A stretch of DNA of 64,000 nucleotides. Source: Duganella sp. CF517 (GTDB lineage Bacteria > Pseudomonadota > Gammaproteobacteria > Burkholderiales > Burkholderiaceae_D). Positions 1 to 9,330 of the stretch are shown here, in pieces; positions within the stretch are counted from its first letter, which is position 1; the number at the start of each line of letters is the position of its first letter. The notes beneath the pieces are model-generated. The model saw only the letters and a program-made list of their open reading frames with translations. It made no database searches and was not told the DNA's origin. The stretch covers positions 558,001 through 622,000 of the forward strand of contig NZ_FODC01000003.1 of assembly GCF_900110275.1 (NCBI RefSeq), read 5' to 3'. The position numbers were made by a program, and so were the translations under genes.

Positions 1-169
1 TAGTCGGGCCAGAATAGCATATTTAGTACGACCGTTCTTAATTCAATTTGTCAGTTTCGCGTAAGTTTGAAGCAAGCATGACGTAAGGTTCGGCGGCCAC
101 ACTGCATTCAAGCTGACGGAGTAATAACTATCGCGGCTAGTGAAGTTCAAATAATTACAGGAGACATAT

Positions 170-1867
170 ATGGCAACCCCAACAGGCACTGCAGACCTGC
201 GCAATCCGCCCAAATCGACGGTGATCACGCCGGAAGAACGCAAGGTGATTTTCGCCTCGTCGCTGGGCACGGTCTTTGAATGGTACGATTTCTATTTGTA
301 CGGTGCGCTGGCGTCTATCATCGCCAAGCAATTCTTCATCGGCGACCCCACCACCACCTTCATTTTCGCGCTGCTGGCGTTTGCCGCCGGCTTCATCGTG
401 CGTCCGTTCGGCGCGCTCGTGTTCGGCCGCCTGGGCGACATGATCGGCCGTAAGTACACCTTCCTGATCACCATCCTGATCATGGGCGCGTCGACCTTCA
501 TCGTCGGCCTGTTGCCCGGCTACGCGGCGATCGGCATCGCCGCGCCGATCATCCTGGTGGTCCTGCGCATCCTGCAGGGCCTGGCGCTGGGCGGCGAGTA
601 CGGCGGCGCGGCGACCTACGTCGCCGAGCACGCGCCGAACGGCAAGCGCGGCTCCTTCACCGCCTGGATTCAAACCACCGCGACGCTGGGCCTGTTCCTG
701 TCGCTGCTGGTGATCCTGGGCACCCGCACCGCCGTCGGCGAGGAAGCATTCAACGCCTGGGGCTGGCGCGTGCCGTTCCTGGTGTCGGTGCTGCTGCTGG
801 GCGTTTCGGTGTGGATCCGCCTGTCGATGAACGAATCGCCGGCCTTCGCCAAAATGAAAGCCGAGGGCAAGACCTCGAAAGCGCCGCTGAGCGAAGCGTT
901 CGGCCAATGGAAAAACCTGAAAGTGGTGATCCTGGCGCTGGTCGGCCTGACCATGGGCCAGGCGGTGGTGTGGTACACCGGCCAGTTCTACGCGCTGTTC
1001 TTCATGACGCAAACGCTCAAGATCGACGGCGCCAGCGCCAACATCATGACCGCCATCTCGCTGGCCCTTGCCACGCCGTTCTTCATCTTCTTCGGCATGC
1101 TGTCGGACAAGATCGGTCGCAAATGGATCATCCTGGGCGGTTGCGTGATCGCCGCGGCGACCTACTTCCCGCTGTTCGGCGCGCTGACCCACTACGGCAA
1201 TCCGGCGCTGGAAACGGCACTGAAGAACTCGCCAGTGGTGGTGGTCGCCGATCCGGCATCGTGCCACTTCCAGTTCAATCCGACCGGCACCACCAAGTTC
1301 CCGTCGTCGTGCGACATCGCCACCGGCATTCTGTCGAACGCGTCGGTCGCCTACACCAAGGAAGCGGCACCGGCCGGCAGCGTCGCCAAGATCAAGATCG
1401 GCGACAAGGAAGTGCCGGCGTTCAACGCCGTCATGACCGCCGACGGCCTGAACTTCGACGCCGACAGCAAGAAGGCCGAAGCCGCGCTGAAGAAAGAGGT
1501 GGCGGCGGCGGTCAAGGTCGCCGGCTATCCGGCCAAGGCCGACGAATCGCAAATGAACAAGCCGATGATCGTCGGCATCCTGTTCATCCTGGTGCTGTAT
1601 GTGACGATGGTGTACGGCCCGATCGCCGCGATGCTGGTTGAAATGTTCCCGACCCGCATCCGCTACACCTCGATGTCGCTGCCATACCACATCGGTAACG
1701 GCTGGTTCGGCGGCCTGCTGCCGACGATCTCGTTCGCGCTGGTCGCGTTCAAGGGCGACATCTACTACGGCCTGTGGTATCCGATCGTCATCGCCCTGAT
1801 CACCGCCGTGATCGGCGCGCTGTTCGTCCGCGAGACCAAGGACAACAACATCTACGCCAACGACTAA
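170..1867 (+). CDS. MFS transporter, metabolite:H+ symporter (MHS) type
   Basis: A 565-residue inner-membrane secondary transporter, probably taking up a carboxylate or similar small metabolite with protons; the substrate cannot be read from sequence. The N-terminus has the MHS signature (SLGTVFEWYDFYLYGAL near residue 30), followed by RPFGALVFGRLGDMIGRKY and the second-half repeat FGMLSDKIGRKW. The protein is longer than the usual 430-470 residues because about 115 hydrophilic residues (about 345-460) with two Cys are inserted between transmembrane helices in the C-terminal half. The ATG at 170 has AGGAG six bases upstream. It stands alone and ends at a strong terminator. Confidence 0.9.
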   Translation: MATPTGTADLRNPPKSTVITPEERKVIFASSLGTVFEWYDFYLYGALASIIAKQFFIGDPTTTFIFALLAFAAGFIVRPFGALVFGRLGDMIGRKYTFLITILIMGASTFIVGLLPGYAAIGIAAPIILVVLRILQGLALGGEYGGAATYVAEHAPNGKRGSFTAWIQTTATLGLFLSLLVILGTRTAVGEEAFNAWGWRVPFLVSVLLLGVSVWIRLSMNESPAFAKMKAEGKTSKAPLSEAFGQWKNLKVVILALVGLTMGQAVVWYTGQFYALFFMTQTLKIDGASANIMTAISLALATPFFIFFGMLSDKIGRKWIILGGCVIAAATYFPLFGALTHYGNPALETALKNSPVVVVADPASCHFQFNPTGTTKFPSSCDIATGILSNASVAYTKEAAPAGSVAKIKIGDKEVPAFNAVMTADGLNFDADSKKAEAALKKEVAAAVKVAGYPAKADESQMNKPMIVGILFILVLYVTMVYGPIAAMLVEMFPTRIRYTSMSLPYHIGNGWFGGLLPTISFALVAFKGDIYYGLWYPIVIALITAVIGALFVRETKDNNIYAND

Positions 1868-1888
1868 CGCTGGCGCGCCACGGCGCAC

Positions 1889-1928
1889 AAAGGCCGGGTT
1901 CCGCAAAGCGGACCCGGCCTTTTTTTTC
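1889..1928 (+). terminator. Rho-independent terminator after the MHS transporter
   Basis: A long GC-rich hairpin (arms AAGGCCGGGT and ACCCGGCCTT with inner CCGC/GCGG pairing) is followed by a run of eight T. It lies between the convergent transporter and LuxR genes. The reverse strand has only three T after the stem, so it serves mainly the plus strand. Confidence 0.9.
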
Positions 1929-1930
1929 GT

Positions 1931-1958
1931 CCGGGGTCAAGTCTGGCATTCGGACACG
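1931..1958. repeat. 28-bp dispersed repeat, copy 1
   Basis: This 28-base stretch, containing GGGGTCAAGTCTG and ATTCGGACACG, recurs at 60630-60657 with one mismatch (G to T at base 15). It sits between a terminator and the end of the LuxR gene. Similar GGGGTCA...GACAC strings are common intergenic repeats in related genomes (recollection, not checked). Confidence 0.6.
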
Positions 1959-1968
1959 GGCGCGGCTG

Positions 1969-2997
1969 TCACGGCGCTAATGCCGCCAATAATTCGATCT
2001 TGTTGGACACGCCCAGGCTGCCGTAGGCGCTCTTCAGGTAGCTGCGCACCGTCGCCGGCGTCAGCCCCATCAGCCGCGCGATCTCCTTGTACGAGTGGCC
2101 GCGCGCGTACAACATCGCGGCGCTGAGCTCGCGCGGCGAGACCCGCGACGCGCGCGTGGCGTCGTCCACCAGCGTCAGCACCGCCAGCGGTCCGCTGCGG
2201 TCCAGCAGCAACCGGCTCCCCGCCAGCGCGATGCTGCACGGCGCCCGCGCCAGCCCGTCCACCACTTTCGCCGGCAGGATCGTACCCTGCCAATTGTCGC
2301 AAGCGCTGCCCAGCAGCCGCCCGACGCCGCCGCCCAGGAACGACAACCGTCCCTGCATGTCCGAGACCGCCAGCGACGCCAGCGAGGTCGCCTTGCTCGC
2401 CGCCCGCATGTCGGCCAGGCGGTACGCCCAGTGTTGCAGCAAATGCCGGCTGAACGCGTGGAACAGCATGCTCTCCAGGTCGCTGAAGCGCGACCGCGTG
2501 CCCGCGCAGTTGCGGTACAGGCAAACAAAAAACAACAAGCCGCTGCCGGGCAGCTCATCCGTGATCGCCATGACCGTGCGCAACCCGTGCCGCTCGACGA
2601 AGGCGACCATTTCCTGCCGAACATCCGGCGGCGCGCCGCCGCCTTCGCGCACCACCACGCCCAGGCGGTCCATCGACGCGCGCGCGAAGCCGTCGGACGC
2701 GGCCACCGTCTGGTTCCATTCCTGCGCGAAGTCCGGGCTCAGGCCGATGCTCGAGTGCATCAGGTTGCGCGGCGCCCGCGTGCCCGTGGCCGGACTCACC
2801 TCGCCCCACCAGGCGGAATCGAAGCCGATGAAACGCCGCAGTATCAATAAGGACTCATGCAGGAACTGCTGCGGTCCCGCCTCCCGCGCCAGCTCGCCCA
2901 GCGCCAGCAACGCGCCGCTGAACGCCAGGTATACCGGCGGCGGCACGGCGGCCCCGGCCCCGCAGCCGGTCTTGATCGATGGATGTTGGTCCCGCAC
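1969..2997 (-). CDS. LuxR-family transcriptional regulator
   Basis: A DNA-binding regulator of about 342 residues. The last 60 residues form a LuxR/GerE helix-turn-helix (ELSAAMLYARGHSYKEIARL, then TPATVRSYLKSAYGSLGV). The N-terminal 270 residues resemble a GAF/PAS-like sensing region without a recognisable receiver domain. The reading frame is open up to 3132, but I choose the GTG at 2997 because GGGAGG lies four bases upstream; the upstream ATGs would overlap the divergent lipase gene. It is transcribed away from that gene and probably controls it (inference), with an inverted repeat between them at 3064-3100. Confidence 0.8.
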   Translation of the reverse strand: MRDQHPSIKTGCGAGAAVPPPVYLAFSGALLALGELAREAGPQQFLHESLLILRRFIGFDSAWWGEVSPATGTRAPRNLMHSSIGLSPDFAQEWNQTVAASDGFARASMDRLGVVVREGGGAPPDVRQEMVAFVERHGLRTVMAITDELPGSGLLFFVCLYRNCAGTRSRFSDLESMLFHAFSRHLLQHWAYRLADMRAASKATSLASLAVSDMQGRLSFLGGGVGRLLGSACDNWQGTILPAKVVDGLARAPCSIALAGSRLLLDRSGPLAVLTLVDDATRASRVSPRELSAAMLYARGHSYKEIARLMGLTPATVRSYLKSAYGSLGVSNKIELLAALAP

Positions 2998-3063
2998 GCG
3001 GCCTCCCGGATAGTCGCCCCCCCCGCATCTGCGGAGGGCCGCCCCGGCATGCCGGCCGGTACC

Positions 3064-3100
3064 ATGGATGATATCAGGCCACCTGATAAATTTCATCCAT
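3064..3100. promoter_or_regulatory. Interrupted inverted repeat between LuxR and lipase genes
   Basis: Arms ATGGATGA+TATCAGG and CCTGATA+TCATCCAT flank a 3-base centre, with four extra bases (AATT) breaking the right arm. It lies 22 bases before the lipase ATG and 67 bases before the proposed LuxR start. It could be an operator for the divergent regulator or a hairpin in the lipase leader. Confidence 0.5.
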
Positions 3101-3121
3101 AACGATAAAAGGAGACTCTTC

Positions 3122-4354
3122 ATGGCAATCATTCACACAACGGTTGCGCGGGCCGGCGCGCTGGCGCTCGCCTGCGGCGCGGCGCTGTCGACCGCTATGC
3201 TCGGCGGCTGCGGCGACAACACCGCCCACGCGGCCAACATCGCGGGCTTCAAGGAAGTGTCGCTCGGCACGTCCTTCTGGGACATCACGGCGGCGCCGCC
3301 GGCCGGTGCCGCCGCCGGCGACATCCTGCAGGCGCAGTCGCGCACCGACGCCCCGCCGGGCGTCAAGGCCTGGGACGTGGTCTACGTCTCGGAAATCCAG
3401 CCCGGCAAACTGGCGTACGTCTCGGGCGAGATCTACATCCCCGCCGGGTCGGCGGGCGGCCCGCGCGACGTGGTGCTGTGGAACCACGAGACGGCCGGCC
3501 TGGCCGACGCCTGCGCACCCTCGCGCCGCAGCCGGATCGAAGCCGGCCGCGAGCGCGTGCCGGCGCTGGAGGCGCTGCTGGCCAAGGGCCACGTGGTGGT
3601 CATGAGCGATTACCCGGGACTGGGCCTGCCCGGCCCCGCCTACTACATGGCGGGCCAGCCGAACGCCCGCGCCTCGCTCGACATGCTGCGGGTAGCGCAG
3701 AAGTTCAGCGAGGCCAACGCCTCGCGCCGCTACGTGATGTACGGCTGGTCGCAAGGCGGCCAGACCACGATGTGGGCGGAAAATATCGCCGCCAGCTACG
3801 CGCCGGAGTTCACCGGCCTGGGCGCGGCGCTGCTGGCGCCGGCGGTGCGCATCAAGGACCTGACGCTCAATTCGATGACCAGCGCCGAAAACGCCGGTTA
3901 CGTGATCTCGACCTTGCCCGGCATCCAGGCCTACTTCCCGGCCCTGAAGTACCGCGACTTCCTGACGCCGGCGGCGATGGAACAGTTGCCGGTGCTGGCC
4001 AGCGGCTGTTTCGACGTCTGGGACGCCGCCGCCGGCGTCAAGGACGCCTACGTGCCGGGCGCCCTGTCCCCCGGCAGCGCCTGGTGGACGGCGATGACGG
4101 CGGTCGACAACTTCACGCCGCGCGGTTCGATGCCGTTCAAGATCTACCAGGGGTCGGCCGACACCACCACGCCGCCGCCGTTGACCAAGCGCGAGCGCGC
4201 CGCCCTGTGCAGCGCCGGAGCGGCCGTCGATTACCAGGAATTCCCGGGACTGGACCACGGCGCGGTGGTGGGCGAAGCGGCCAAGGTGCTGCCGGCCTGG
4301 TTCGACGAGCGTTTCGCCGGCCGCGCCGCCGCCAGCAACTGCGGCGCGCCGTAA
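3122..4354 (+). CDS. Secreted lipase-like alpha/beta hydrolase (lipoprotein)
   Basis: A 410-residue exported hydrolase resembling the secretory lipase (LIP) family. The N-terminus has a hydrophobic signal and a lipobox-like LGGC, so it may be lipid-anchored. The nucleophile elbow is GWSQGG; the likely acid is the Asp of IYQGSADTTTPP and the base the His of GLDHGAVVG. The ATG at 3122 has AAAAGGAGA upstream and is preferred to the in-frame start at 3068. Its natural substrate is probably an acyl ester, but the sequence does not fix it. The divergent LuxR gene is the likely regulator. Confidence 0.82.
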   Translation: MAIIHTTVARAGALALACGAALSTAMLGGCGDNTAHAANIAGFKEVSLGTSFWDITAAPPAGAAAGDILQAQSRTDAPPGVKAWDVVYVSEIQPGKLAYVSGEIYIPAGSAGGPRDVVLWNHETAGLADACAPSRRSRIEAGRERVPALEALLAKGHVVVMSDYPGLGLPGPAYYMAGQPNARASLDMLRVAQKFSEANASRRYVMYGWSQGGQTTMWAENIAASYAPEFTGLGAALLAPAVRIKDLTLNSMTSAENAGYVISTLPGIQAYFPALKYRDFLTPAAMEQLPVLASGCFDVWDAAAGVKDAYVPGALSPGSAWWTAMTAVDNFTPRGSMPFKIYQGSADTTTPPPLTKRERAALCSAGAAVDYQEFPGLDHGAVVGEAAKVLPAWFDERFAGRAAASNCGAP

Positions 4355-4370
4355 GCAACGCGCCGCCGAA

Positions 4371-4402
4371 CGAAAAAAGGGCCGCCATCGCTGGCGGCCC
4401 CA
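4371..4402 (-). terminator. Rho-independent terminator of the PEP-CTERM gene
   Basis: Read on the minus strand, GGGGCCGCC and GGCGGCCC form a stem followed by TTTTTT. It is placed just after the PEP-CTERM stop codon; the plus-strand lipase has no T run here. Confidence 0.85.
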
Positions 4403-4421
4403 AGGCTGAACCCACTTGTTA

Positions 4422-5057
4422 TTATTTTGACTTGCGGCGACGCGCGATCGCGCCCACCAGTGCCAGGCCGCCCAACATCATGGCGTAGGTTTCCGGCTCC
4501 GGCACCGGCGCGACGGTGCTGTCGGTGAATTCGACGCGCAGGCCGGTCGGGTTGCCGCCGTTTTGCGCCCAGTTGGTGACCACGAAGTCCAGTTTGTTGA
4601 CGCCGGCGACGAAGCCGCCGTGCGCGGCGAAGTCGTTCCAGCCGGTGAAGCCGCTGGCGCTGGAGATGGTCTGGTTATTCAGCAGGACCACCACCGAATT
4701 GTCGGCCGCCACGCGGGCGTTGAAGGCGGCGGTGCCGGCGTTGTAGCCGCTCAGGTCGAACGAAAGCGAGTACGTGTACGTGCCGGTGCTCCAGGCGTCG
4801 AAACTCTGCGCCTGGTCGGCGGTCGGCGTGATCCACTTGGAGCTGGCGTCGTTACCGATCCACGGGCTGATCGGCCACTGGTTGTTGTAGGTAATGACGG
4901 GCACGGTGCTGGTCGTGCTGGCCGAGCTGAGGGCGTAATGGGTGTCGGCCGTGCCGCTGGCGCCGACGCCGGTGTTGACCAGGCCGTTGATGGTGGCGGC
5001 GTGGGCGGTCGAGAGTGCGCCGATGGCCAGTGCTGCTGCGATGATGGTGCGTTTCAT
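4422..5057 (-). CDS. PEP-CTERM sorting domain protein
   Basis: A 211-residue exported protein. It begins with a signal peptide (MKRTIIAAALAIGALSTAHA) and ends with the sorting signal VPEPETYAMMLGGLALVGAIARRRK, i.e. the PEP motif, a hydrophobic helix and an Arg cluster recognised by exosortase. The middle is Ser/Thr/Gly-rich and beta-rich, without catalytic motifs. The frame is open to 5126, but the signal peptide starts at 5057, with AGAGG six bases upstream. Members of this class are thought to be surface or matrix proteins linked to exopolysaccharide. No exosortase gene is in the window. Confidence 0.9.
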   Translation of the reverse strand: MKRTIIAAALAIGALSTAHAATINGLVNTGVGASGTADTHYALSSASTTSTVPVITYNNQWPISPWIGNDASSKWITPTADQAQSFDAWSTGTYTYSLSFDLSGYNAGTAAFNARVAADNSVVVLLNNQTISSASGFTGWNDFAAHGGFVAGVNKLDFVVTNWAQNGGNPTGLRVEFTDSTVAPVPEPETYAMMLGGLALVGAIARRRKSK

Positions 5058-5178
5058 GTATGCCTCTAAAAATTTGGATGGTTGGGTGGTAACGTGGGAC
5101 ATCGATGGGGATGCCGGAGTGCTCACGCTGCGACTCGAACCGTTTTTTAGGGCTTCGATGAAAATTGTGCTTTCGAGA

Positions 5179-5208
5179 ATTATACCCAGCTTTTAAAGAA
5201 AATGCTCA
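5179..5208 (-). promoter_or_regulatory. Possible sigma-70 promoter of the PEP-CTERM gene
   Basis: On the minus strand a perfect TATAAT lies at 5184-5179, with a weak TGAGCA 18 bases upstream that falls inside the arm of the upstream gene's terminator hairpin. Confidence 0.4.
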
Positions 5209-5243
5209 CAGGCTATTAAATTTTCTTTATAGCATGTGAGCAT
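5196..5243 (-). terminator. Terminator-like inverted repeat after the fad gene
   Basis: Fifteen-base arms (5202-5216 and 5229-5243, one mismatch, core ATGCTCACA/TGTGAGCAT) enclose a 12-base AT-rich loop. On the minus strand the stem is followed by TTTCTTT, ten bases after the stop codon of the upstream hydratase/dehydrogenase gene. Confidence 0.65.
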
Positions 5244-5252
5244 CCGACAACA

Positions 5253-7340
5253 TCAGCCGTTGAACGCCTTGCCCTCGTCAGCCAGCCGCACCAGCAGCGG
5301 CGCTGGTTTCCATGCCTCGCCGTGGTGGCCTCGGGCATACTTGTTGATGGCCGCCAGCACGTTCGGCAGTCCGACGGTATCGGCGTAGAACATCGGCCCG
5401 CCACGGAACAGCGGGAAGCCGTAGCCGGTCAAATACACCATGTCGATGTCGGACGCGCGCAGGGCGATGCCCTCGTCGAGGATGTTGGCCGCCTCGTTCA
5501 CCAGCGCGTACACCAGCCGCTCGACGATCTCCTGGTCGCCGATCTTGCGCCGCGTGATGCCCAGCGCGGCCGAATGGGCGACGATCATCGCGTCGACCTC
5601 GGCGTTCGGGTAGGCCTTGCGGTCGCCCGGCTTGTAGTCGTACCAGCCGGCGCCGGTTTTCTGGCCGTAGCGGCCCATCTCGCACAGCAGGTCGGCGGTC
5701 TTCGAGTAGCTGATCTCCGGCCTCTCGACATAACGGCGCTTGCGGATCGCCCAGCCGATATCGTTGCCGGCCAGGTCGGCCATGCGGAACGGGCCCATCG
5801 CCCAGCCGAACTTCTCGGCGGCCTTGTCGACCTGTTCGGGCAAGGCGCCCTCCTCCAGCAGGAAACCGGCCTGGCGGCTGTACTGTTCGATCATGCGGTT
5901 GCCGATGAAGCCGTCGCACACGCCGGAGACGACACCGGTCTTCTTGAGCTTTTTCGACAGGGCCAGCGCCGTCGCCAGCACGTCCTTGCCGGTCTGCGCG
6001 CCGCGCACGATCTCGAGCAGCTTCATCACGTTGGCCGGGCTGAAGAAGTGCGTGCCGACGACGTCCTGCGGCCGCGTCGTGAAGCCGGCGATCCGGTCGA
6101 CGTCCAAGGTCGAGGTGTTGGTGGCCAGGATCGCGCCCGGCTTCATCACCTCGTCGAGGCGACGGAACACCGCCTCCTTGACGCCCATCTCCTCGAACAC
6201 GGCTTCGACCACGATATCGGCGCCGGCGATGTCCTCATAGGCCAAGGTGCCGCTGACCAGGGCCATGCGCTGGTCGAACTTCTCCTGCGTCAGCTTGCCC
6301 TTCTTCATGGTGTTCTCGTAATTCTTGCGGATCGTCGCCAGGCCCTTGTCGAGCGCCTCCTGCCTGGTCTCCAGCAGCTTGACCGGGATGCCGGCGTTGA
6401 CGAAATTCATGGCGATGCCGCCGCCCATCATGCCGGCGCCGACCACGGCAGCCTGTTTGATGGCGCGCGTCGGGGTATCGGCCGGCACGTCCGGCACCTT
6501 GCTGGCGACGCGTTCGGCGAAGAACGCATGGCGCAGCGCCTTCGATTCGGTGGTCCCGATCAAATGCATGAAACGCTCGCGCTCGAACTTCATGCCGTCG
6601 TCGAACTTCATCGTCACCGAGGCGGCGACCGTCTCCACGCACTCGAGCGGGGCCGGGAACGGGCCGGCCATGGCCTTGACCGTGTTGCGCGAAAATTGCA
6701 GGAAGGCTTCGTGGTTCGGATAGTCGACCTTGCGCTCGCGCACCTTCGGCAGCGGGCGCACGTCGGCGATTTTTTCGGCGAAGGCGATGGCCGAGGCCAG
6801 CAGGTCGGCGTCGGCCGCGAACACCTCGTCGAACAGCGCGGTGCCGGCCAGCTTCTCGGAGGCGACCGGCGTGCCGGAGACGATCATGTTGAGCGCCATC
6901 TCCAGCCCCAGCACGCGCGGCAGGCGCTGCGTGCCGCCGGCGCCCGGCAGCAGGCCCAGCTTGACCTCGGGCAGCGCGATCTGCGCGCCCGGCATGGCGA
7001 CCCGGTAGTGGCAGCCGAGCGAGAGCTCCAGGCCGCCGCCCATGCAGACCGTGTGGATCGCCGCCACCACCGGCTTGGTCGAGCCTTCGGCGGTGGCGAT
7101 CAAGGTGTGCAGGCTGGGTTCGGCGAGCGCCTTGGGCGAATTGAATTCCTTGATGTCGGCGCCGCCCGAGAACGCCTTGCCGGCGCCGGTGATGACGATC
7201 GCCTTGACCGCGTCGTCGGCCAGCGCCTGCTGGATGGCCTTGACGGCGGCGGTGCGGGTCGCCAGGCCCAGGCCGTTGACCGGCGGATTGTTGAGGGTGA
7301 CAACGGCGACGACGCCGTGGACTTGATATTCAGCGGTCAT
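5253..7340 (-). CDS. Bifunctional enoyl-CoA hydratase / 3-hydroxyacyl-CoA dehydrogenase
   Basis: A 695-residue fusion for two consecutive steps of fatty-acid beta-oxidation. Residues 1-190 form a crotonase domain with the oxyanion-hole segment [10 protein letters not shown] and the two catalytic Glu residues in GGGLELSLG and [15 protein letters not shown]. From about residue 290 there is an NAD-binding dehydrogenase domain ([27 protein letters not shown]), then two C-terminal dehydrogenase domains. The length matches the FadJ/FadB family (about 700). The ATG at 7340 has AAGGAAGAG upstream. No thiolase neighbour is visible. Whether it acts like FadB or FadJ cannot be settled here. Confidence 0.92.
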   Translation of the reverse strand: MTAEYQVHGVVAVVTLNNPPVNGLGLATRTAAVKAIQQALADDAVKAIVITGAGKAFSGGADIKEFNSPKALAEPSLHTLIATAEGSTKPVVAAIHTVCMGGGLELSLGCHYRVAMPGAQIALPEVKLGLLPGAGGTQRLPRVLGLEMALNMIVSGTPVASEKLAGTALFDEVFAADADLLASAIAFAEKIADVRPLPKVRERKVDYPNHEAFLQFSRNTVKAMAGPFPAPLECVETVAASVTMKFDDGMKFERERFMHLIGTTESKALRHAFFAERVASKVPDVPADTPTRAIKQAAVVGAGMMGGGIAMNFVNAGIPVKLLETRQEALDKGLATIRKNYENTMKKGKLTQEKFDQRMALVSGTLAYEDIAGADIVVEAVFEEMGVKEAVFRRLDEVMKPGAILATNTSTLDVDRIAGFTTRPQDVVGTHFFSPANVMKLLEIVRGAQTGKDVLATALALSKKLKKTGVVSGVCDGFIGNRMIEQYSRQAGFLLEEGALPEQVDKAAEKFGWAMGPFRMADLAGNDIGWAIRKRRYVERPEISYSKTADLLCEMGRYGQKTGAGWYDYKPGDRKAYPNAEVDAMIVAHSAALGITRRKIGDQEIVERLVYALVNEAANILDEGIALRASDIDMVYLTGYGFPLFRGGPMFYADTVGLPNVLAAINKYARGHHGEAWKPAPLLVRLADEGKAFNG

Positions 7341-7631
7341 GTCTCTTCCTTATTGTTGTGTGAACGGAACGAAGCAACTATACCGTAAAAAAGAACGATC
7401 GTACCGGAAAATCGCGGCCGCGCGCGCCGGCTTTTGAATGCGGCGGCAGCGCTTTTAAATGCGGAGAAACGCCGGCCGCCAGTGGAAAATAAGTGACACG
7501 ACGAAACTAAATTGAATCGCTCAGCTTGTCTTCCAGCTTAATAAAGGGAAATAATATAAAAGCCGCGCCGCCGATGCATCCAGCGCACAACATTATCTAC
7601 CCATTATTATTATCTTATATATAGGATTTCT

Positions 7632-9329
7632 ATGGACGCGCATACCCAGGCGATTCAATCAGGCGAGCAGGACTTACAAGCGATCAATGCGGCGCTGAAC
7701 CGCGTGCAGGCGCTGATCGAATTCGATCTCGAAGGCATCATCCTGCATGCGAACGAGAATTTCCTGGCCACCGTCGGCTACACCCTGGCCGAAGTGCAGG
7801 GCCGCCACCACGCCATGTTCTGCGACCCCGAGTACGTCAAAACGGCCGAGTACAAGGAATTCTGGGCGCGCCTCGGCCGCGGCGAATACGACCGCGGCGA
7901 CTACAAGCGCGTGGGCAAAGGCGGCCGCGAAGTGTGGATCAATGCGTCCTACAACCCGATCATCGACGCCGCCGGCAACGCCTACAAGATCATCAAGTTC
8001 GCCACCGTCATCACCGATACCAAGATCAAGAACGCCGAGTACGAGAGCAAGGTCGCGGCCATGTCCAAGGCGCAGGCGGTGATCGAGTTCGACATGACCG
8101 GCCACGTGCTGTGCGCCAACGACAACTTCCTCGACGTCATGGGCTACACCATCGACGACATTCGCGGCGAGCACCACCGGATGTTCTGCGAACCGGAATA
8201 CGCGACCGGCTCCGACTATAAACGTTTCTGGCAAAAACTCAATCGCGGCGAATTCGATTCCGGCCGATATAAACGCATCGGTAATAATGGCAAAACAATA
8301 TGGATACAGGCCACTTATAATCCCATCCTCGATTTAAATGGCAAACCGTATAAGGTGGTGAAATTCGCCAGCGATATTACCGCGCAGGTCAATCTGGAAG
8401 CGTCGGTCGCCGCCCAGGCCGCCTCGGACGGCGTCAAGATCAAGCGCCTGCTCGACTCGGTCGAGCGCGCCGCCTCCGGCGACCTGACCAGCACCATCGC
8501 CATCGACGGCGACGAACCGCTCGACCACCTGGCCGAGGGCATCAGCAAGATGATCGCCGACCTGCGCAAGGTCATCGGCGACGTGGTGGCCTCGGCCAAC
8601 GGCTTCGCCGACGCCTCCACCACCATCGCCGACCGTTCCGGCAGCGTGGCGATGGGCACCCAGGCGCTGGGCGCCACGGTCGAGGAGATGAACGCCTCGA
8701 TCGACGGCCTGACCAACTCGATCGACATCATCGCCGGCAACACCTCCAACGCCGACACCCTGGCCAAGGACACCCAGCGCGAGGCCGAGGCCGGCGCCAA
8801 GGCGGTGGCCAAGTCGATCGAGGCGATGGACCTGATCAACCGCTCGTCGGAGGACATCGGCGAGATCGTCAAGGTCATCAGCGAGATCGCCAACCAGACC
8901 AATATGCTGGCCTTCAACGCCGCCATCGAGGCCGCGCGCGCCGGCGAGCACGGCCTGGGCTTCTCGGTGGTGGCCGACGAGGTGCGCAAGCTGGCCGAGC
9001 GCTCCTCGCAGGCGACCAAGGAAATCTCCAAGCTGATCAACGAATCGGTCAAGCGCGTCTCGGCCGGCAGCGAAATCTCGCGCCAGGCCAGCGACGCCTT
9101 CGACAAGATCGTCGCCGGCGTGGCCAAGACCACGATGGCGATCTCCGACATCTCCAAGGCCACCAACGAGCAGCTGCTGACGGCGCGCGAAGTGAGCACG
9201 GCGGTGCAATACATCGCCGAGGAGGCGGAAAAAACCGCCGCCGCCTGCGACAGCATCGCCCGCTCGACCGAGGGGCTGAACGACCGTGCCGGCGACCTGA
9301 ACAAAACCGTCGCCGGCTTCGTGGTCTAA
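7632..9329 (+). CDS. Soluble methyl-accepting chemotaxis protein with two PAS domains
   Basis: A 565-residue chemoreceptor without transmembrane segments. Two PAS/PAC units (about residues 20-135 and 140-255) share repeated motifs ([43 protein letters not shown]), so they arose by duplication. A short HAMP-like linker precedes the MCP signalling domain, whose tip reads [20 protein letters not shown]. It probably reports an intracellular or redox cue, as Aer-like receptors do (inference). The ATG at 7632 follows AGGA. It opens the cassette cheR-cheD-cheW, with one base between its stop and the cheR start. Confidence 0.9.
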   Translation: MDAHTQAIQSGEQDLQAINAALNRVQALIEFDLEGIILHANENFLATVGYTLAEVQGRHHAMFCDPEYVKTAEYKEFWARLGRGEYDRGDYKRVGKGGREVWINASYNPIIDAAGNAYKIIKFATVITDTKIKNAEYESKVAAMSKAQAVIEFDMTGHVLCANDNFLDVMGYTIDDIRGEHHRMFCEPEYATGSDYKRFWQKLNRGEFDSGRYKRIGNNGKTIWIQATYNPILDLNGKPYKVVKFASDITAQVNLEASVAAQAASDGVKIKRLLDSVERAASGDLTSTIAIDGDEPLDHLAEGISKMIADLRKVIGDVVASANGFADASTTIADRSGSVAMGTQALGATVEEMNASIDGLTNSIDIIAGNTSNADTLAKDTQREAEAGAKAVAKSIEAMDLINRSSEDIGEIVKVISEIANQTNMLAFNAAIEAARAGEHGLGFSVVADEVRKLAERSSQATKEISKLINESVKRVSAGSEISRQASDAFDKIVAGVAKTTMAISDISKATNEQLLTAREVSTAVQYIAEEAEKTAAACDSIARSTEGLNDRAGDLNKTVAGFVV

Positions 9330-9330
9330 C

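Noticed and set aside
155..1906. A 583-codon antisense frame across the MHS transporter
   Set aside because: Low-complexity Arg/Asp/His composition and no ribosome site; a shadow of the real gene.
7542..7577. Sigma-28 (FliA) promoter before the chemoreceptor
   Set aside because: TAAAG and GCCGAT elements exist, but the spacing is wrong for both pairings.
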